64,000 nt of DNA from Eremomyces bilateralis CBS 781.70 (Eukaryota > Ascomycota > Dothideomycetes > Eremomycetales > Eremomycetaceae), in NCBI RefSeq assembly GCF_010015585.1, contig NW_022985068.1, positions 898,123 to 962,122 of the forward strand, given 5' to 3'. Positions 54,193-64,000 of the stretch are shown piece by piece. Position numbers and translations under genes: made by a program. The stretch's first letter is position 1. The number at the start of each line of letters is the position of its first letter. The notes under the pieces are model-generated. The model did not search any database. It saw only the letters and a list, made by a program, of their open reading frames with translations, and was not told the DNA's origin.

Positions 54193-55551
54193 TCATCGGT
54201 AACCTCCTCTTTGGGAATTAGCCCACCTGCTTTCAAGTTCGGCTGCCCTTCTTGTGGCTTCGGCTCGTTGCTTGGCAGATGCTTCGGCCTGTGAAGTTGC
54301 GTAATCCGGTAATTCATCGTCGGAATCGTCGTCACTCTCAAAACTTGAGCGACGCGGTATTCTCGCCGAAGTGGATGGTCGGAGCGTCGGTGGCGGTCGT
54401 GGAAAGGGGTAGGGGGCGGTTCGGACTGGAGATACCTCCCGTTCTGAATATTGATGACCGCCGCGACGCGTGGGTGGTGAAAGTGGCCCGGTTGTCGCCG
54501 CAACTACAGTGGGATTAGGGTAAGAACTTTCAAATGGAGGGGAGGTGATTCTCGAGCTTGGGTCGAAGTGCGGTCGGTTGGCGGGTGGTGGTTGAGAAAT
54601 CGATCGTTGCAACTGGGTTGGTATGTTTTGTATCCCAGTAGATAGATGGGCGGGAGAGAAGTCCGGTTGAGCCGGGAGGAAGGTCTGCGGCAGTGTATAG
54701 TTCTGAGGCGATGAGACAGAGTTTTCAAGAGACATAGCGTTGAATCCTGAAGTCGCTTCAACAAATAAGCGAAAGTCTGAGCTGTCAAGGACTTCATGAT
54801 GCTGCTCAGACTCAGTCCGTCTTCTTGTCGATCTCGGTGACAAAGATGACGCTTGATTGTCTTCAGCTGACGGAGTTGAGAGTGATAGTGTCCGTTGACC
54901 CTGAGAAGTCCGGGCATATGGCAGATCGCTTGGTCTCAGCCTACTCGAATCCCGAGCAGGCCAATTTGAAGGGTGAGGACTCGGCGGAACTAGCGAGGAG
55001 TTGCTCCTGCCTAGAATCGACGCGCGTGACCGACGAGACGATGAGGAATTCTCCCAAGGATTCGATGATATCGGGCTGTAATCAATTGCTCGCCGGGGAG
55101 GCGCATACGCAGTGTATGTTGGCTGAGAGGGTGCTCCAGGACCGCTGGATGGTGGAAATTTTGTAACGGTCGAGGGCGCAGACCTTGGAGGACGTCCGTC
55201 TCCGAACTGATCTTGGGGACCCTGAATCTCGAGTTGTTGCGGCGTCGCTTTTGGTTTCCGCGCCGGTCGTGATTGGTCGTCCGAGTTGCCGCGAGACATG
55301 AATGCTCGGAATGCTTGCAGTGGTGATGTCGTAGATTTCGATTCCTCTTGTCGTGACCCGCGTAGAGTTGTTGGACTAGTAGACAGTCGCAGACTCGGCG
55401 CAGGTCCAATTGGGGTAGAAGGTGGGATCGCAGTTGAGGGACGCTGTATCTGTGACAATCCGTCACCGGCACTGGACGAACTGGAATCATAATTCCGACG
55501 TCGTTCCCAATGGGACGGCGCGGGATATGTCTGGCCTTTATCTGGAGCCAT
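54193..55551 (-). CDS. disordered Ser/Pro-rich hypothetical protein
   Basis: A single exon of 452 codons from ATG 55551 (MAPDKGQTYPAPSHWERRRN). The frame stays open 40 codons further to ATG 55671, but that extra part has different composition and I treat it as leader. The protein is almost wholly low-complexity Ser/Pro/Arg, with many proline-directed S/T sites. Only two parts look ordered: DSSDFRLFVEATSGFNAMSL (~290-310) and the C-terminal acidic helix (DDDSDDELPDYATSQAEASA followed by KQRAEATRRAAELESRWANS). The ELPDYATSQAEA block may be a short binding motif. It converges on the reductase gene with 67 bp between stop codons. The family is not recognised. Confidence 0.62.
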   Translation of the reverse strand: MAPDKGQTYPAPSHWERRRNYDSSSSSAGDGLSQIQRPSTAIPPSTPIGPAPSLRLSTSPTTLRGSRQEESKSTTSPLQAFRAFMSRGNSDDQSRPARKPKATPQQLEIQGPQDQFGDGRPPRSAPSTVTKFPPSSGPGAPSQPTYTAYAPPRRAIDYSPISSNPWENSSSSRRSRASILGRSNSSLVPPSPHPSNWPARDSSRLRPSDLPYARTSQGQRTLSLSTPSAEDNQASSLSPRSTRRRTESEQHHEVLDSSDFRLFVEATSGFNAMSLENSVSSPQNYTLPQTFLPAQPDFSPAHLSTGIQNIPTQLQRSISQPPPANRPHFDPSSRITSPPFESSYPNPTVVAATTGPLSPPTRRGGHQYSEREVSPVRTAPYPFPRPPPTLRPSTSARIPRRSSFESDDDSDDELPDYATSQAEASAKQRAEATRRAAELESRWANSQRGGYR

Positions 55552-57583
55552 CCAGGAAACTGTCCCAGCCACGCTATGAAGAAGAGACGACTCCGACGGA
55601 ACAAGAGAGGTAAGACAAGACAACGGAGATTGTTGGTAGCACGACTGGCCTGATTGTCTTAAAACAAGCATTCTTTAACAATCAAAATGTCCAGGAGATG
55701 ATGGTGAAGCCAAGCTCGAACGATGGAAGTTAGATAAGATCGTTCGGCAATGCAACTCCTGAAGAAAGAAGGGTAGGACAAGTTGGTATATGTGCAAGGA
55801 AAGTGAAACCTGCATTAACTATAATCGAAAATGGGAATAAAGAAATAGGATGGCCCAGGAAGAAATATCGTGGCGTTTGCATGAACCGAGTGGATGTGGA
55901 GGCAAATGGGCAATGAATAGACCGATGTCGTCCAGGCTTGTCATATGTATACGAGGACTTGGAAGAATAGGGCAAGGATTGGATATGCACATCTGCTCCT
56001 CGAGATGTACCTGAAGAATATGGCGATTTGCCATAATAAAAGGAAAGTCTTTCACCTTTGCGCCTGTTTCGAACCAACGGAGACCATAATCGACACTAAG
56101 AATTAGCATCTTACACCTGGATCATGCTTCGGCATGCGCTCGAAGGAGGCAATCCCTGGCGAAAAGGCATCGTACGAATCTGTCGATCACTCATCGTCGT
56201 CCCACTCTATTTCGAGCGAAGAGGAGCCCCTCAGACAGCCAGGAAACCACGGTGCTCACTCGGTCACTCCCTAGGCTGAATGCCATGGAGCGCGGCTATG
56301 CGGGCATGCGGCCACCTGATGGTAAATAATACCTGGATTGAAATGATTAAGCGAAGGCCCTGCGTTGACGCATCGAAGAAGCCATATGCGCCTCGGAATG
56401 CTACACAAGGCACTCTTTGAAGTTTATTCCATCGCATGATTCTGGGGTCTGGATAACACTTGATGACACTGTGGAGAACTGGAGCGGTGCCGTCCGTGGC
56501 GCTTCATTGCAGATTTGCTAGCATGGAATACGGTCCTGCCGGTTTCCCTTTCCTATTTCGTTAACCCAGGTCCCTGGAAAGAGACGCGAAGTGGAAACGG
56601 GAAATGGCAGAATCCTCGATCATCCTTTAGATAACTCATAATCCTTTCGGCCATTTTTCGGTCATCCTTTAGCAATGGGCTAGAAAGCAATGGGAAAGTT
56701 CCATCGGAGCATGATCGTATTTCCGCTGGAGGCCTGTATTAGATTATCAAAAAAGCCACGGTAACACTGGATTCCACGAAAATTGACGACGCGCTGCGGA
56801 GGATCAAAGACTTCAAGACTTGGCTAAAAAGGTGAAATTACAGAAATGGTGAAATTGTTGGTGCCCGGTGCCGTCGTAGTGCCTCACTGTGCATGGTTCC
56901 AGAATCCCACCAGACCACCACCCGCTGCACAGCCATCCGCTAATCCTAAGAATAGATCCTACCCCAGCGCTATCAGAACTTGGATTCCAGACATATTCAC
57001 CCCCATGTATCACATGACTCGGCCGATTCTGATTTCTGAGTGTCGGATACGGAATACTCGGATGGGGTAATTACCGTATAGGCGTATAATACCCGGAATT
57101 GGTTTCAAGCTTTTGAAGGGAGGTGTGGGGGAATGCTGAATTACCTGGGAAGGGAGCATATTCTCCACCAGGCACCATGACCTGCCAGTAGTCACCGTCC
57201 AAAACTCCGTATGATACGTCCATTGCTTATTATCGCCACTGCCTGGTTGTCGATGTGACATACCTGTGCGGCTCTAATGTCGGGTGGTTCGTGAGGAGCT
57301 CTAGTTTCGGGCGTAAGGAGTAAGGGGCAGATCACAGATGTCTTCCGACCACATCTCTTGGCCGTACAGTATGTATCTTCCTCAGCCCGTCAGCCGTATC
57401 AGCATTTGAGGCTACTCAGCTCGAGATATTGGAAGCAGTGTGATTGCAACCTGCCATATCTAACCTAGACTGACGCTCACCGTAAGAGCGAAAGGGCGAA
57501 AAATAGATTATGACAATTTTAGAGCATTGAAGATCAAAGCTGTACTACTAATATTCAATATCTCGTGAGACCAACCGCCCGGA
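55552..57583. other. 2-kb intergenic region, no supported gene
   Basis: The stretch from 55,552 to about 56,100 is the probable promoter and leader of the disordered-protein gene. The remainder to 57,583 is AT-rich and has only short ORFs. No RNA gene or mobile element ends were recognised. Confidence 0.45.
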
Positions 57584-59360
57584 TTACCAACCGTCAATCT
57601 GAGTGATCTTGACACCAAGGCCACCTCGAGGCCTCAGCACCACGCTGCCCGATGCGGGAATAAGTTTGTATGCCGGATCCTTGAACCGCATTTCAAACCT
57701 TCCAAACCACGCCGCCATGACACAAGCGAATTCCGCTCGGGAAAAGTCCTTCCCAATGCAGCTGCGCGGTCCGTGGATGAACGACATGAACGCATAATTG
57801 CTTTCCGCTCCGCCCGTGTTGGCCCGCCCCGGTCCCATCCACCGGTCCGGATTGAACTCGGCCGCATCGTCGCCCCATAAATGCTTGCTCTGGTTGATCG
57901 CCGCGGACGGGATCACGATCTGCGTCCCCTTCGGGATGAACGTCCCCAGGATGGTCGTGTCCCTGACCGAGATCCGACCCGTCGCAGGGACGGGACTGAG
58001 CAAGCGTAGGGTTTCATTGCAGATCGCGTTTAAATAGGGCAGATGGTCGATCTGGGTCGACGTGATCCCTACGTCCTCGGAAAGCGGGGGAAGCTGGCTT
58101 CGGATCTCGTCTCTCAATCGAGATTGAAGTTCTGGCTTCTTGCAAAGAGAATAGACCGCGAGTGTCAGCGCGTTAGCCGTCGTTTCGTGGCCAGCGGCGA
58201 GGAAGGTCATGAGCTGGTCCGCAAGGTTATCGTCCGAGAAGCCACCCGACTCCATCGCAATGGAAAGAATATCAAGATCAGTGGGGCCACCCTTCGCAAT
58301 ATTGACTTTCTTTTCCTCTATGAGCTGCTGAGATATCCGTCGAACCACCTTCGCTGCCCGAGATACAACGTTCTCGGTCGGGATGATATACCGAAGAGGC
58401 GTTCTCTTGATCCGGTTGAGAATTGCCACAATGACCTTAGTCTTTCCGGACTGGCTAAACACAGCGGAGTAGGTTCGGCTCAGTTCATTTTCCGGATCCA
58501 AAATGGCATTGAAATCGTGGCCCATACCAGCAATTCCAATGATATCAAGAGTGCACAGGCTCGCCCATTCATTGATCATTTGAAATTGAGGGCTATCCTT
58601 CCCAGGAAGCTGAGAAGCATTGATGGCTGTGGTTATCGCCTCTGTACACTGCTTTGCTTTGCCCCAGAACGTAGGGTAGAGATCTTTCACGTGGCGGAAT
58701 GAGAAAGCTGGAGATAAAAGTTTCCTTTGCCGCTGCTGAAGTTAGATGCCTGCCAATCCTATGACAATGACTTGGTGGCCTGCATAAATGGCTTACCTTA
58801 TGTTCGTCTCCTTCTGCGATGAGGATGCCATTCCCCAACAGAACCGAAAGGATAGCACGGGCGATTCCAGGCTTTTCCCAATCATAATTCTTGGTGACGA
58901 GAACCTCTTTCAGTGCCGCCGGGTTGGTAACCAGGACCGTTTCGGAGTTGAACGACATCCGGAAACGGACCAATCCCTCGTTTGGGATTTCGTTGACCCA
59001 TTTGGATGTCAATTCGGTGTCGGGCTTCCGAAGCAAGTTCCAGAACTGGCCCATAAGGAAGGCATTGTCCTGAGATCCTGAGCATCCATATATTTACTAC
59101 GGCGCGCGCTCACATACCTTTGGTTCTGGCAGATGTCTTAAGGGACTGACCAAGTGGGGATATATGAGGACTCCGTATATGAACACAAGCGTAAATTGGA
59201 CGCTATATAGCCAGACAAACGACGCGATCAAGGATTGAACCGGCCAAAAACCAGGAACAACGTTGGTAACGACATAGGAACCAAGAGCACTGGTCAAGGA
59301 TAATGGAACCACGACATTCAGGAGCGATCCCACCGAGCGTAGCCCAATTATAGAGGACAT
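57584..59360 (-). CDS. cytochrome P450 monooxygenase, ER-anchored
   Basis: Three exons, 59360-59118, 59069-58797 and 58732-57584, encode about 554 residues. Two N-terminal hydrophobic helices (VVVPLSLTSALGSYVV; SFVWLYSVQFTLVFIYGVLI) anchor it in the ER. The I-helix oxygen-activation motif AGHETTA, the K-helix ETLR (ExxR), a PERF-like FNPDRW and the haem loop FIHGPRSCIG with Cys497 are all intact, so it should be active. Exon 3 has a tandem NAGNAG acceptor (TTCAGCAG): the later AG gives EHK|RQRKLLSPAFS, matching the family; the earlier one adds one Gln. The gene is divergent from a hotdog thioesterase with 657 bp between. CYP family and substrate cannot be assigned by eye. Confidence 0.9.
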
Positions 59361-60017
59361 GATGCTGATGCTATGGATATTTCATAGGAGAAGAAAGGAT
59401 GTCCACCGCGTTACCGTGGTGCCGTGGTGCCGTGAAGGTTATAAGATGTTCTGGAGAGAGCAGGCTGCCGAATTGCTCGATGTTGTCGCAATCCAACCCG
59501 TATCATGATTTGACTTTTCTTGCGCATGATTGGCTTGATGGCTTCACCTCAAACATGAGATGCATGCACGTGAGAGCCTCGGCTCGCCTCCCTGAGGTTG
59601 TTCCTACATGAGGTGGAGAAATCGGTGACGGGCATTCGGGAAATGAGGTATCGGAGCGATTCCGCCGATATACCACCGGCCGGGATGATCCCGAATTCCT
59701 GCACAACCTGAACTCTGAAGCCAATGACATGGGGGTGCTATTCTAATATCTAGAAGGTTGACGGTAACGCTATGGATATGGATCAGGTCAGAATTCAGAT
59801 GCTGATGATTGACCTGGAGACTGGATTATAGAGGGGCGGGGCCGTTGACTCGGAAATGTTTGCCGGGTCTTGCATTCGGCTAAACTTCCCCAGACTATCG
59901 GGTAAACAGGTTCTACTTCTACTTCGTCGAATTTGATATCAAAAACAGAACTTCCCTCGAGAATGCTATTGAGACACTGGACACCTTGAACGGCCAGTTG
60001 GTGCTCATCACACAACC
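59361..60017. promoter_or_regulatory. divergent promoter region of P450 and thioesterase
   Basis: A 657-bp spacer between divergent start codons (59360 minus, 60018 plus), so the two genes could be co-regulated. I recognise no specific binding site, and short ORFs in it lack features. Confidence 0.45.
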
Positions 60018-60560
60018 ATGGCCTCCCCATCCGTCGAACCGTCCGACATCCCCATCCCCACCGGTTCTGACTCCGCCTGCTTCACCCACATCTCCAATCA
60101 AATCGCCCTCCGCGTTCCCCTCTCCCCCATCTACCACCTCCTCCTCTCCCCGCCCGCCCTCCGCCTCGTCCATGCCTCGCCCGGCCTGATCCGCGCGCAC
60201 CTCATCCTCGGCCCTCAGCACCTCAATGCCGGCGGCTCCCTCCACGGCTCCGCCAGCGCGACCATCGTCGACTGGGCCGGCGGCATGGCGATCGCATCGT
60301 GGGATCTGCGGTCCGGCACCGGGGTCAGTGCGGATATCCATGTCAATTATATCGGCGGGGCGCGGGAGGGAGAGACGGTGGAGATCGAAGGGCGGGCGGA
60401 GAAGGTGGGTGGGGGGTTGGCGTTTACGAGCGTCAGGATTGCGAAGGTGCGGGAGAGGGGGGAGGTCGGGCCATTGGTCATCACGGCGACACACACGAAG
60501 TATGTGAGAGGGACGGCGCCGGTGAGGAAAGATGTGGCGAGTGTGGAACCCTCGGCTTAG
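60018..60560 (+). CDS. hotdog-fold acyl-CoA thioesterase (PaaI/THEM2 type)
   Basis: A single exon of 180 codons. The sequence HLNAGGSLHGSASATIVDWA corresponds to the active-site segment of PaaI/4HBT thioesterases: Asn and the HG pair in the loop, followed by the acidic residue (Asp of VDWAG) that activates water on the central helix. The flanking strands (GLIRAHLILGP; VSADIHVNYIGGAREGETVE; LAFTSVRIAKV; VITATHTKYV) complete one hotdog domain, and the length is normal for ACOT13-like proteins. The likely reaction is hydrolysis of a fatty or aromatic acyl-CoA; localisation is uncertain, as the N-terminus is not a clear mitochondrial presequence. The long antisense ORF 59919-60707 is a composition artefact of GC-rich codons. 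Confidence 0.85.
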   Translation: MASPSVEPSDIPIPTGSDSACFTHISNQIALRVPLSPIYHLLLSPPALRLVHASPGLIRAHLILGPQHLNAGGSLHGSASATIVDWAGGMAIASWDLRSGTGVSADIHVNYIGGAREGETVEIEGRAEKVGGGLAFTSVRIAKVRERGEVGPLVITATHTKYVRGTAPVRKDVASVEPSA

Positions 60561-61003
60561 CCCTTGGGTGTTCGTGGGTGTCTTTTTTCGATCAAGGCTC
60601 ACCCTTCGGCCTTGTTGTAGGGCCATTCCTGGCGTCCGGAAGGCTTGTGGACGCATAACCAACCTGCTATCCCCTTCGCCCTCGGCATGTCGAATGGATA
60701 AATACATAGACTCGCGATTGGTGCTAGATAAACTTCCTTCTGTACTTTAGAAACCTTTGCATGAACCCCAAAGCAGTTCTGCGGTGGTGCTTAAGAGGGA
60801 TACACGGGCGACAATGTCAAGTCCGCACGATTCATAAAACGATACTCTTTCCATTATCATTCCCTCTTCAATATCATACAAACGTGCTGGTACCTCACAC
60901 GCATTGAACACAACGGGTCCGTGTATAGGCCGCAAGTGGGCTATGTGCGCCGATTCAGGCCGACGCTCAGCACCGGTGACTCCAGCAGACCACACAGTGC
61001 CAA
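60561..61003. other. intergenic, convergent 3' ends
   Basis: A 443-bp spacer between the thioesterase stop and the stop of the PXA-PX gene, expected to hold both 3' UTRs. No gene seen. Confidence 0.5.
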
Positions 61004-64000
61004 TCACTGGGTCACGGCTCTCAAAGCTTGCAACATTACCCCAAAAACCAACCCTCTAGCAACCTTGTCGATCATTAGACTGTCGAATACTCGACTCACA
61101 GCCTCTTTGGTAGCGGCCAAGCCCATGACACCCGTTAATGCCGCCGGCATGCCCCTCGCCTCCAGCAATTTCCTCGCCTTCTCTCTCAGTTTCCGCTTTT
61201 CGTCCTCATTTAACGGCGGCGGCCATGCGGCCAGCTCCTCCTCGGTCGGCAGGCTGTTCTCCCGGAGCTTGCGAATGTGGGTTGCGATGCCGGCGTCCGA
61301 GGTGTTGGATTCGATGACGGTGGACTGGACGAGCTGGCGGATGGAGTCCACTTGCGGATTGCCCGGCCGAAGGAGGAAGGACTTGGCGGCACTCAGAAGG
61401 GTACGTCGGAGCGTCCACGCCGAAGAGAGGGAGTAGAAGCTGGTGATCATGGCGAAGACTAGTTCAATGGTCATTTGTGTTTCTTGCTCCGACAAGGGGA
61501 CGGATTTCTTCTGAGGAATGTCGGTTCGTGGCTTGGCGCTGGAATCCGCGACATCATCTTCTGGACCCAATGTTGACTGCTTGGACAGAGAAGGTGACTG
61601 AGGTCGAGGCGGTTTGGGTGGTGGTGATTCGTATTCTTCAGTGATATTATAATCGTCCGGGATGGCCGATGGTGGCGGTGGAAGAGTAAGGATCTGATCG
61701 CCTCCCAGTATTGGAGTGGCGCCGTCCATACTCTGCCGCACGGAGGACCTGCCGCTGTTGGTCTGGCTTGAAACCGGTGGTCGTGATCGTGCCGAAGTGG
61801 CAGAGCGAGGCGCGACACTGCCTTCGGTAGGATAACTGGATTTGCGCTCCATTGGAGGTTCTGGGCCCGGTTGCGTATCGATGATCTTGCGCCCAGTCGA
61901 TGCCGCCATTTTGGTCAAGGAATCCTCGCTCTTCCGACCGCCTTGGGAGATGTAGACACTCGCTTCAGAGCGAGGACTGGAGATGGGGGACGAGGTGCTC
62001 TGTCTAGCTGAACCCGGTGGTTGGCTGGAGATAGATGTAGAGCTCCGTTTGGATGGGTGACCTCCAGTAAACACCCCTGTTACGCCGCCCAGGAGAGCCT
62101 TTCCTCCTCCTGCGACCTCTTTGGGCGCCTTCGTAAGTGCATCTATCATTCCTTTCCCCATGGTCTCAAAAGCTGCTGGACTGGGCCAGCCGAGGCCAGC
62201 AAATTTGGTCTGGCTTCCGGCACGGCTCAGAGCTTGGTCCTTCTCCAAGAATCGTTTCATCCCATCGCTTTCGGCAAGCGATCGAAATCGGACCGCGTCC
62301 GTGAGATACCGTTCCAAAGATTCACGGAGTTGCGCCTTCGTCCTGCCTTTCCAAGTCGGTAGCTGAGCATGCGCCTGTGAAAACTCAGGAACGCCGGAGA
62401 TTACTGATATTCTTTTGATAACCTCGTGAAGGTTCTCAAAATCGGCGTATTTTCTTATGATCATCCATCCTGGATAGTGCGAGGTCCGTGGCTCGATTTG
62501 TATTAAGTAGTCTGCTGTTGGTTTCGTCTTCAATGCAAGTCTAGATTCGCGATCTCCGGCGACAGAATCATCAAATATCGTGACGATAGCTTCATGCAAT
62601 GTTAATGGAGCTGGTTGAGCTTTGGCACGCTCGGGAGAAGATGCTAAAGCTGTAGGAACTTGGTTCGGAATGAGTTGATCGAAACTCGTAAAAGCTGCTT
62701 TGGATGTGTCGACGATGGACTCGGAGGATGAATTCGCGTGAACAGGTGGATCGACAGATTGTCTTGATTCCGACATGGTCGTCAGGTCATGCGAGCCGCT
62801 TTGAGAAGAGGTCGGTGTTACAACAGCTTGTTCATTGCTTTCAGATGCATCATCAAATGAGGACGCGATGGATGCGGACATTGAGTGGCCGTTCGAGTCT
62901 TTGGGCCGCTGCGGAAGGGGTGGCGAGATTTTCTCATCAGGGTTGCTGGTAGAAGTGGTGTTCGTCTGAGAGGTTTTCTGCGATTGGTCTTGCTCTTCCC
63001 GTGCCCTTCGGGCGTCCTCCTCCTGGATCATCTGTGTCAACCTTTGTGCCTCCTGCATAGCGTCGTCCATAGCTTCTTGGGCTCTGCTGACTACCCGCCG
63101 ATGGTTTGCCCGCTGCTCATGTTGTTTCTTCTTCATTTCTACGGTCTGAGATTCTTGAGGTGAGGTGATATCACCAGGCCGTGCCGACTCCGCCGCTTCT
63201 TGAACAACATCATTCAAAGGACTCTCCAGCTCCTTCATAGACTCGGGCTGCCCTTCCTCAAGCAGGTACACAATCCAACCATTAATAAAGTCTTCGGTGG
63301 AACACTTTTGGACTGTGACCTCCAGTATTAATTTGGCCAAGACTTCGCGCAGAAATGTCTTGACTGGTCTGCAATTAAAGGACTTTGGATCTAGATAGCA
63401 TTCGAGGATGTCTTCGGCTACGATGTCGAGTTTTCGTCCCTGTGACTCCGTATCGATCAAATTTGCCAAGTTACTGGTCGGTTTGAGTTCGAGGTAGGTT
63501 TCGATGGCTTCTAACGTTGAGCTGTTCGGACATGCTGATACAGCAGCCATCAGCTCTTCGAGATAGACAACGACGATCGAGGAGGAGTTCGTGAGGAAGT
63601 TCAGGAAGGTATCTTCAGGTCGTTTGCGCCAGAGATGGGTCGACATGGAATTGATGAAAGCCACCAGCGTCTGCTCACATGATGCAGGAAACGACTCTTC
63701 CTTCGGAAGAATCGGGGAGTACCACCATCTAATAGAGTCAGTCACGCTATCTCGTCGGGGGATTTCCGGGGCCATACTTCACGTAGTCCCGTACCACAGC
63801 ATCTGTGAACTCGGTCAGAGCAGCGGATGTCTCCGGCCTGAAACTCGAATAATCGAGTCGGGTCCCTGAAAGGAGTTGCAAGTCTGCCATAGACTGCGAA
63901 GGCTTCTCCGCATCTTCATCTCCTTTCCGGTCCCTGCGCCATTCCAGCACTCGTTGAGCGACGTCGAGAGCCACCTCTCGCCGCCTCTTTTCCTCGCTGG
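61004..64000 (-). CDS. PXA-PX-nexin C sorting-nexin-like protein (5' end outside window)
   Basis: Two exons are visible: one from the window edge (64000) to 63778, and 63728-61004, joined across a 49-nt intron (GTATGG...TATTAG) that restores DYVK|WWYSP. The PXA domain begins in the first exon (TEFTDAVVRDYV) and runs through SFPASCEQTLVAFINSMSTH to DFINGWIVYLLEEG. A charged coiled coil (REEQDQSQKTS region) and disordered linker follow. The PX domain covers LALKTKPTADYLIQIEPRTS to SDGMKRFLEKDQA, with the basic Arg-Lys-Tyr of IIRKYADFENLH placed to bind phosphoinositide. The nexin C region ends the protein (VFAMITSFYSLSSAWTLRRT to MLQALRAVTQ). No RGS domain lies between PXA and PX, unlike SNX13 or Mdm1; it resembles the RGS-less fungal Pxa1-like group. 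A membrane anchor, if present, lies outside the window. Confidence 0.88.

Noticed and set aside
55552-55671. 40-codon N-terminal extension of the Ser/Pro-rich protein
   Set aside because: Composition differs from the rest, and the internal Met (MAPDKGQ) is a better start; kept out of the CDS but not excluded.
52721-60560. Possible secondary-metabolite cluster (PRISE reductase, P450, thioesterase)
   Set aside because: No polyketide, peptide or terpene synthase, transporter or pathway regulator is present, and unrelated genes and long gaps intervene.
59919-60707. 262-codon minus-strand ORF over the thioesterase
   Set aside because: It is antisense to a well-supported hotdog gene, with Arg/His/Pro-rich composition typical of a GC-rich shadow frame.

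Overview
The window is a piece of a nuclear chromosome from a filamentous ascomycete (Pezizomycotina). Most genes have short GT-AG introns of about 45-110 nt, and coding exons are GC-rich against more AT-rich gaps. The gene content is typical of that group: UDP-galactopyranose mutase, Dpb2, a GtaA-type glutaminase, an S8 protease with an I9 propeptide, an M28 vacuolar membrane protease and a PRISE-type reductase. I cannot fix the genus. I see no rRNA, no convincing tRNA, no CRISPR array, no intact transposon and no viral fossil.

Layout. 0-9 kb is dense and housekeeping: the 3' end of UDP-galactopyranose mutase, a NASP/Hif1-type histone chaperone divergent from the DNA polymerase epsilon B subunit, a PQ-loop membrane protein converging on the latter with only 24 bp between stop codons, and Bfr1. 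9.6-14.3 kb holds a SUMO-interacting-motif protein, a flavin monooxygenase and a secreted subtilase. 16.9-20.6 kb is one 1250-residue dual-specificity phosphatase, flanked by 2.6 kb and 4.0 kb gaps. 24.6-30.5 kb holds a hypothetical protein, a secreted glutaminase and a type II membrane protein. 31.8-41.9 kb holds disordered, probably cell-biological proteins and a protein with three H-type-lectin-like repeats. 44-51.5 kb holds a methyltransferase-like protein, the vacuolar protease, a broken BTB/POZ gene, a His-rich membrane protein and a PH-like small protein. 52.7-64 kb holds a PRISE reductase, a disordered protein, a cytochrome P450 divergent from a hotdog thioesterase, and a PXA-PX-nexin-C protein running off the right edge.

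The genes do not form one pathway. The clearest functional pairing is the shared 366-bp promoter of the histone chaperone and the polymerase epsilon subunit, which carries CGCG-rich boxes resembling MCB/E2F sites. The secreted protease, glutaminase and vacuolar protease fit nitrogen scavenging, but they are not clustered. The P450, thioesterase, reductase and flavin monooxygenase are scattered with no synthase backbone, so I do not call a secondary-metabolite cluster.

The most unusual signals are in gene structure. They are an 18-nt microexon in the PQ-loop gene; a GC-AG intron in the subtilase containing four exact 9-bp repeats; two introns where a too-close AG is apparently skipped for an AAG acceptor; a NAGNAG acceptor in the P450; large low-complexity insertions inside catalytic or lectin folds; and a truncated BTB gene. 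Exon borders were set by hand from reading frame, splice consensus and family conservation.
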